A program made the position numbers and the translations under genes. Positions 52,435 to 57,117 of a stretch of DNA of 57,117 bases are shown piece by piece; position 1 is the first letter of the stretch; each line of letters opens with the position of its first letter. Source of the stretch: an uncultured Bacteroidota bacterium (GTDB taxonomy: Bacteria > Bacteroidota > Bacteroidia > 2-12-FULL-35-15); NCBI GenBank assembly GCA_903847205.1, contig CAINDA010000010.1, positions 1 to 57,117 on the forward strand. The letters run 5' to 3'. The notes under the pieces are model-generated. The model was not told the DNA's origin. It was given only the letters and a program-made list of their open reading frames with translations, and made no database searches.

Positions 52435-53408
52435 TATTTAATAGGATATAAGTCGTTGATTAAATCATTTAATAAATTGTTAGATGCTGCATTTATGCTG
52501 TCGAAGTTTGGATGACCTGAAGATTCGAGCTGTATCTCTTCGTGAATATCATAATAAGGTCTTACTTGACCTGTGTCGGAAAGGTCAACCGTTCTCACTG
52601 TTCCATTATGAGAAACCTGTATAGAAGCAAAATAATCATTATCAAAGCCAAGTTGCTTAATACCTTTTATAGAAAAAATTTTCGTGTTAGGGTCATCAAC
52701 AAATTTTTTAACCACCCTCCTGTCTAAAAAACCACCTCTTGGTGCTCTGAAACTTAGTTCCATTGCAATAGCTTTTTCTGTATGATCTTTCTTTTGGACT
52801 TTTGTAGCTACATCAGATGGTTTAATGTATTTTGTGAGAGTAACTTTCCGAATGTTGCTTTCATTCATAAATAAATTCATCAACTCTTTGGTAACCAATG
52901 GTTGAAATTCAAGCGTTAGATGTGAGTATTTTGTTTTTAAAAACTCTCTTAATTTATAATTTACCACATCAACAATACCTAAATTCCCTGTTCTCTGAAG
53001 AATTATTATCGCTTCATCTTTATTCTCAGGAAAGTGTAATAAAAAATAGAACGGTCTCTCATCAGCTTCACCTACTTTTTTTCTATACTTCACTTCTCCT
53101 GTATTGCTATCTATTATTGTACCTTCTGTACCGTATTCCCCACTCTTAATAATTCCAGATATTTTCCTTTTCGCTATATTAAGAGTAAAATTAGTTGTGT
53201 CTAGCTGAACTGTTTTTTTCTTTTCTTCATTTTTATCAACAGAGTGCATTGAATTAAAGAACTCTTGAATAAACTGTCCAAAATTGCCACTACCACCTAG
53301 TGTATCAATATTTAAATAGGTTTCGGTGTTTTTTAATTCACGTATCTTTATTAAATAACATGCTAAAGTTACTCTATGAGGAATATTTTTTGTGACTGTT
53401 TTTGCCAT
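52434..53408 (-). CDS. Hypothetical cytosolic protein, candidate sensor of the two-gene module
   Basis: 324 residues without signal peptide or membrane helix. A beta-rich N-terminal part contains RPFYFLLHFPENKDEAIIIL then QRTGNLGIVDVVN at about 119-152. A C-terminal part contains a GGFLDRRVVKKFVDDPNTKI segment near 225-244. Both recur in my memory of defence-island proteins, but no name can be given. It resembles in size the sensor halves of membrane-effector systems such as Kiwa, with the gene order reversed, and I cannot confirm homology. Confidence 0.6.
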   Translation of the reverse strand: MAKTVTKNIPHRVTLACYLIKIRELKNTETYLNIDTLGGSGNFGQFIQEFFNSMHSVDKNEEKKKTVQLDTTNFTLNIAKRKISGIIKSGEYGTEGTIIDSNTGEVKYRKKVGEADERPFYFLLHFPENKDEAIIILQRTGNLGIVDVVNYKLREFLKTKYSHLTLEFQPLVTKELMNLFMNESNIRKVTLTKYIKPSDVATKVQKKDHTEKAIAMELSFRAPRGGFLDRRVVKKFVDDPNTKIFSIKGIKQLGFDNDYFASIQVSHNGTVRTVDLSDTGQVRPYYDIHEEIQLESSGHPNFDSINAASNNLLNDLINDLYPIK

Positions 53409-53473
53409 ATTAGGTTGAATAATACTTAAAAATTAAATTGCTTTATCGTAATTAACTGAAGTTCCTCGCATAT

Positions 53474-53782
53474 TTATTTATCCTTTGTAACTATTTTTAT
53501 AAAAATCCAATAATATCTATGTATAGGAAAATCAATGGGTTCCTTAGCAATTATATCATATTTATTATTATAGGGGTCTGAATTGTCAACAAGCCCCATA
53601 CGATAAGCTTTAACCGTTAATTCGGCTGGCACTTCCTCAACTAAATTATTATAACCAGTCATGATTTCCTTCATCCTTTTCTGCTCTTCCTTCGTTATGG
53701 CATATAAGTCTTCTTGTTTTTGAACATCCGTGAATATTACATACTTTTCTAAATCGGGTAAAATCAATCTGTTTTTCATCAT
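53474..53782 (-). CDS. Small hypothetical protein, possible orphan immunity protein
   Basis: 102 residues from the ATG at 53782. An earlier ATG at 53884 lies inside the dispersed repeat R and is less likely. Cytosolic, with YNNLVEEVPAELTVKAYRMG at about 62-81. Not recognised. Its place downstream of repeat R, like the gene at 49.2 kb, suggests a left-over immunity gene of the toxin-tip array. Confidence 0.45.
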   Translation of the reverse strand: MMKNRLILPDLEKYVIFTDVQKQEDLYAITKEEQKRMKEIMTGYNNLVEEVPAELTVKAYRMGLVDNSDPYNNKYDIIAKEPIDFPIHRYYWIFIKIVTKDK

Positions 53783-53845
53783 AAAAGATTTGTTAAAAAA
53801 AACCTGTAATTCAACTTTGATTTTTTTATTGAGATTAAGGAAACT

Positions 53846-53900
53846 TATCTGGTCGGTTCCATCCAAACCAAGACAAGTCCCCATTTCTCTTTTAAATCAA
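53846..53900. repeat. Dispersed repeat R, copy 2
   Basis: Second copy of the element at 49596-49650, sharing ATCTGGTCGGTTCCATCC and the following CATTTCTCTTTTAAATCAA-like part. Repeat Q copy 2 (53919-53946) lies 18 bases further on, so both belong to one larger unit that is complete here and split elsewhere. Confidence 0.6.
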
Positions 53901-53918
53901 CCTAATTTCCAGTTCTAT

Positions 53919-53946
53919 GTTCCGCAACATGAAAGAAAATTATTAA
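53919..53946. repeat. Dispersed repeat Q, copy 2
   Basis: Matches 51875-51902 at 26 of 28 positions. The core is TTCCGCAACATGAAAGAAAA. Confidence 0.6.
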
Positions 53947-53998
53947 CGGTTGAAATGATTTACTCTACTTTTTTAAAAACTTACATTAAGGCTTGAAG

Positions 53999-54120
53999 CC
54001 TTGTTAAAAAAAGCGGAGCGGGACGAACCGCTTAACACTCTTTAGTTTGACACCCTGAGCTGAAATCGGGGGGCTGTATCCCCTTGTTAAATAAAACGGA
54101 GCGAGATGATATGCTTAACA
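53999..54120. repeat. Dispersed repeat P, copies 2 and 3
   Basis: Two copies at 53999-54036 and 54082-54120, 83 bp apart: CCTTGTTAAAAAAAGCGGAG then CCGCTTAACA, and CCTTGTTAAATAAAACGGAG then ATGCTTAACA. The first can pair TGTTAA..GCGG with CCGC..TTAACA. They lie between the candidate immunity gene of the HNH toxin and the next small gene. Confidence 0.6.
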
Positions 54121-54166
54121 ATTATAGTTTTATTCTAATGCCTTCCGCTCCAAAGAGAAAATGCTC

Positions 54167-54454
54167 CTATTGGGAACTTTTTATCCATTTAGAAGAAACC
54201 GAAGCTCTTTCTATTTGTTCACCTATTTTTAAATCAATATTAATCAATGTATTATCTTTTTTTAAAATATTTTCTAATCTTACTAATAGCATTTTATCCA
54301 TATTGTAATCTCCATTACCACAATGGAATTGCCAAGTATCCCCTCCCTCATCATCTGAATCGCGAGAAACATAAAGTATTGGCATGTTATCAATCATTAC
54401 ATAAGTTGATGTTACCACCATAATATCTAAATCAATTTGCTCTAATGATGCCAT
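54167..54454 (-). CDS. Candidate immunity protein of the HNH toxin
   Basis: 95 residues, cytosolic and acidic (DSDDEGGDTWQFHCGNGD at about 32-49), resembling in style the small immunity proteins of the DUF2185/Imm33 kind. It overlaps the end of the HNH toxin gene by 13 bases, the normal place for the cognate immunity gene, and its cytosolic nature fits a nuclease that acts inside the cell. Confidence 0.65.
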   Translation of the reverse strand: MASLEQIDLDIMVVTSTYVMIDNMPILYVSRDSDDEGGDTWQFHCGNGDYNMDKMLLVRLENILKKDNTLINIDLKIGEQIERASVSSKWIKSSQ

Positions 54455-55614
54455 TTTTCTCTATTATTTTGTCTTGTTCTTAATTGTAAATTTGAATTCG
54501 TTCTCGTACCATTATTTTTTACTGATTTTATATGATCCACTTGTGCTTCATTAGTTGGAGGGGTAGTTCCACTCGTTGACTTCTTTGAATCTACCATTAT
54601 CTCGCCAGTAACATCATCTCTAAGAACTCCATCATTATGAGCGCGGTTTGCCGCTTTCATTTCCTTTACTTGTCTTGGTGTTGGTTTAGTTGATGCATTC
54701 AGATTTGTAGGATCTTTTACACCACTATAATCAGTTGCTCCTTTATGAACTTCTTTTGGAGCATAACCGCAAGCATTTTCTGCCCCTTCAGCTGCTTCAA
54801 CTGCCTCCCCTGCTATTGCTGAAACCTTTGGGGATACAAAAGGAATTTCCATTATTGCATCCACTCCAGCACCCATTGCGGCTATTCCCCAGAATTGACT
54901 TTCCATTTGGCCTCCAACATATCCGGCGCCATAAGGATCTGCATTTATTTGCCCTTTAATCTCACTTAGAGAAGGTAGAGACTGGTTGCCTCCGCCCATC
55001 ATGGAAATCCAAAACTGAGCAGTGAACATATTCTTTAATCCTTGTCCTTGCCCTTCTTCCCAGCCTTGTGAGAATAAATTCATTCTGTTTGTTAAGGCTG
55101 GGCAAGAAGCAGTTGGAGGAGTTGGGCGATGTTCCAAGCCATCAAAATCAATTCCATCAATGGGTCTATTACTTGCAAATTGGTAAGGAGAAAGCATTGG
55201 ATATTTTGCTGTAATCGGGTCAACTCTATCCATCAGCCTTCTGGTATACTTCAGATAATTTCTGAACCCATAATTCTGCCAACCATTTACTTCTTCATCA
55301 TCACGTTTACCGTTAAAGGAATTTGGAAACGCATCTGGCGTGAAAACCCTATTAGTCAAGTACTCCCCGAACGGTCCGTAGTCTCTCGATGATACAATAT
55401 TAGCACTATAAAAGTCAACATTTGTGCTGGTATTATTTGCAATTTTTCTATCCGTAAAAATCGCAAGGTCATTACCAAGATGATTATTTCCAGAATAATT
55501 TTTGAACCCCAAAGAACGGCTGAAACTTGTTGATGATACGCCGGACCCAATAAGTTCCTTCTCTTCCTTATCAATTCCAATTAAACTGCTTCCATAAAAT
55601 ATGAGGTTCGGGAT
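54442..55614 (-). pseudogene. Rhs C-terminal fragment with HNH nuclease tip
   Basis: An open frame of about 390 codons beginning just after a stop at 55615-55617, with no start codon supported by context. Its first part is typical Rhs: ELIGSGVSSTSFSRSLGFKN, YSGNNHLGNDLAIFTDRK, SRDYGPFGEYL and the core RVDPITAKYPMLSPYQF..NRPIDGIDFDG. The tip ends in QVDHIKSVKNNGTRTNSNLQ then LRTRQNNREKWHH, an HNH/endonuclease VII type nuclease. The N-terminal half and secretion signal of an Rhs protein are missing, so this is a displaced tip cassette. An in-frame TTG at 55512 could give a shorter product. Confidence 0.8.
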
Positions 55615-55639
55615 TTAAAACGAGACCAACCAATGCCAC

Positions 55640-56236
55640 TTATTTTATAAACACAATTTTCCATTCGTTTTTTTCCTTTTTCAAATAAATTTGACTGGAT
55701 ATTGAATCAATACTATCTAATTCTTGTTTAATCTGTAACAAGGCAAAGTACCCATTTTTAGAAAAACTTATTTTTGAAAGTTGCACAATATATTTGATTC
55801 TGGGATATTTTATATGAATTTCACTCCAGAAATTTTCATTGTAATTTTTCTCATTCTTTGTGTTTAATATTCTAAACACTTCACTATAATATAGTATTTG
55901 CTTCGTGGAGTGCAATTGTTTTTTATCTATTAGTTCATTTCCCGTTTTATTTAACTTAGTATAATTTAGGTGTAATTCATACGCAATTGAATCAGATAAA
56001 ATCCGTCTTGCTTCTCGGCTTGCCCCTCCAGTAAAGTTCCTTGTGCTATCCATTAAAACCAACATCTGTTCAGTTCCAATTTTTGGATTTAATAAAAGGC
56101 TATCCAAGCAAGCATTATATACAGAATATTCCATTTTTCTATTTTTACTATCCGATGTCTTTATTACAAAACAACTTGAAAAAGTGAATAAATATAATAG
56201 AGCGAAAAAGGGTATAAATATCTGCGTTCTAATCAT
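55640..56236 (-). CDS. Lipoprotein, candidate immunity protein of the zincin toxin
   Basis: 198 residues with a lipoprotein signal (LYLFTFSSC, Cys22). The mature part is helical, with no recognised domain. It overlaps the end of the upstream Rhs tip gene by eight bases, the immunity position. Periplasmic placement would fit a toxin active in the periplasm. Confidence 0.65.
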   Translation of the reverse strand: MIRTQIFIPFFALLYLFTFSSCFVIKTSDSKNRKMEYSVYNACLDSLLLNPKIGTEQMLVLMDSTRNFTGGASREARRILSDSIAYELHLNYTKLNKTGNELIDKKQLHSTKQILYYSEVFRILNTKNEKNYNENFWSEIHIKYPRIKYIVQLSKISFSKNGYFALLQIKQELDSIDSISSQIYLKKEKNEWKIVFIK

Positions 56237-57077
56237 TAGGTGTTTCAGACGTTTTTATAGATTTGTTTAACTGATCATTAAATTCTTTTTCACTTGCGCG
56301 AAAATTTGAATGTTCTTTACTAACGGCTTTCGCTTTATCTGGATCGACCACTATTTCTTGCGAAATATTTAATCCATGTGCCCCTATTTCGTGCCCAGTA
56401 GTTTCACTTGCCGTTTTTTGTGTTGAGGGAATGTTGGGATCAACAACATTTGCTGTTTCTTCATCTATTTTATATACAATTATCCCCCGTCCCTTTTTCA
56501 AAGATTCAACAAAATTTTTGTTCTCCAAGAAATCACCATAGGTAGCTTTTAAATTCTCGCTCATGGTATTTGCGGATTCAATATCATATTCATTCTGTGA
56601 ATTTTTTAGTCCATCTAGTTGCTCATATATCTCTTTAGCGGTTCGAAATTGTCCTGTATAGGGATCCGCAACACCCTCATCTTTGTCAAACACTTGGCTT
56701 ACAAAAGCATCCGTACGTTTGACTTCGCTTGGGAAATGTACTGGGACAAATACAGCATCGTAGCCTTTATTACAATTTGTATTTTTAAAATCCGCAATTA
56801 TTTGAGCGCCCACAATTGTCGAATTTATTCTTTTTATTATCGCATCGGCTTTATTCTGATCAAGATTTTGAAAATAAATATCCTCTAATCCATCCAAATC
56901 AACTGCCCATATTGGTTTATTTCCAGCATATTGATAAGGGGTATACCATGGATATTTTGCTGTAATCGGGTCAACCCTTAAACACCACTGTACAACTTTG
57001 CAACTTTCAAAAGTCTTGCTATATGCGACTTTTAAAGGTAATTCATTTTCGTAATATGCAAGTTTCAAAGCTCCCAT
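56229..57077 (-). CDS. Rhs C-terminal fragment with zincin-like tip
   Basis: 282 residues, starting close to the window end with GALKLAYYENELPLKVAYS and the core RVDPITAKYPWYTPYQYAGN then KPIWAVDLDGLED. The tip carries TGHEIGAHGLNIS at about 228-240, an HExxxH variant of the zinc protease motif. A stop lies 15 bases upstream of the ATG at 57077, so the N-terminal Rhs half is missing here as in the HNH fragment. Whether it is translated alone is unknown. Confidence 0.65.
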   Translation of the reverse strand: MGALKLAYYENELPLKVAYSKTFESCKVVQWCLRVDPITAKYPWYTPYQYAGNKPIWAVDLDGLEDIYFQNLDQNKADAIIKRINSTIVGAQIIADFKNTNCNKGYDAVFVPVHFPSEVKRTDAFVSQVFDKDEGVADPYTGQFRTAKEIYEQLDGLKNSQNEYDIESANTMSENLKATYGDFLENKNFVESLKKGRGIIVYKIDEETANVVDPNIPSTQKTASETTGHEIGAHGLNISQEIVVDPDKAKAVSKEHSNFRASEKEFNDQLNKSIKTSETPND

Positions 57078-57117
57078 TGTGAGGCTAAATTAGTCTTTTA
57101 TTTTTTCAAATGAAAAA

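Noticed and set aside
51919-53408. Kiwa (KwaA/KwaB) system
   Set aside because: Size and membrane topology fit, but the gene order is reversed and I cannot confirm DUF4868 similarity, so only a generic module is claimed.
53783-53884. Longer N-terminus for the 53.5-kb small gene
   Set aside because: The extra 34 codons lie inside dispersed repeat R, whose other copy is in a different frame, so this part is probably non-coding.
1-57117. tRNA, rRNA or insertion-sequence transposase
   Set aside because: No cloverleaf-like segment, rRNA signature or DDE/HUH transposase was recognised on either strand.

Overview
The window reads as low-GC DNA from the phylum Bacteroidota. The supports are four secreted proteins with type IX secretion (T9SS) C-terminal sorting domains or the matching repeat architecture, repeated TAnnTTTG promoter boxes, weak ribosome binding sites, and Bacteroidota-style mini-Rhs proteins. 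I see no rRNA, tRNA, ribosomal or central metabolic gene. With a replication, partition and mobilization block at the left end, this points to a plasmid or plasmid-like mobile element; circularity cannot be judged here.

Layout. 0.4-12 kb is the backbone: a replication initiator followed by about 20 iterons in two spacing classes (about 63 bp, then 22 bp), a divergent ParA plus small DNA-binding protein pair beside a 40-bp AT-rich repeat array, a mobilization set (ribbon-helix-helix accessory protein, relaxase, VirD4-type coupling protein), and a frameshifted lytic transglycosylase with a TraM-like C-terminus. Apart from that last protein no mating-pair channel is visible, so the element looks mobilizable rather than self-transmissible.

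12-31 kb is accessory DNA: two HigBA pairs, an AbiEi/AbiEii pair, a block of exported T9SS-type proteins (metzincin-like protease, GloVer-repeat protein, thioredoxin-fold protein), a membrane HEPN-TPR protein, and an operon joining a small coiled-coil protein, a DUF4062 protein and a Schlafen AlbA_2/ATPase regulator.

30.5-44.5 kb (minus strand) is the most unusual part. One nearly gapless gene train starts with a pseudopilin, a prepilin peptidase, a GspE ATPase, a secretin, GspL-, GspM- and GspC-like proteins and an FN3 lipoprotein. It continues into two transglutaminase-fold proteins and two mini-Rhs toxins with almost identical N-termini and different C-terminal effector domains, each followed by small membrane-anchored proteins that look like immunity proteins. 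No GspF platform gene is visible. I propose that this type II secretion-like machine is dedicated to exporting these toxins.

44.5-57 kb carries an outer-membrane-type protein pair, a chloramphenicol-phosphotransferase-like kinase, a membrane-anchored acetyltransferase, a SET-SDR fusion, a possible two-gene membrane system, and an array of Rhs C-terminal tips (HNH nuclease, zincin-like) without N-terminal halves, interleaved with candidate immunity genes and short dispersed repeats. This is the usual footprint of toxin-tip turnover.
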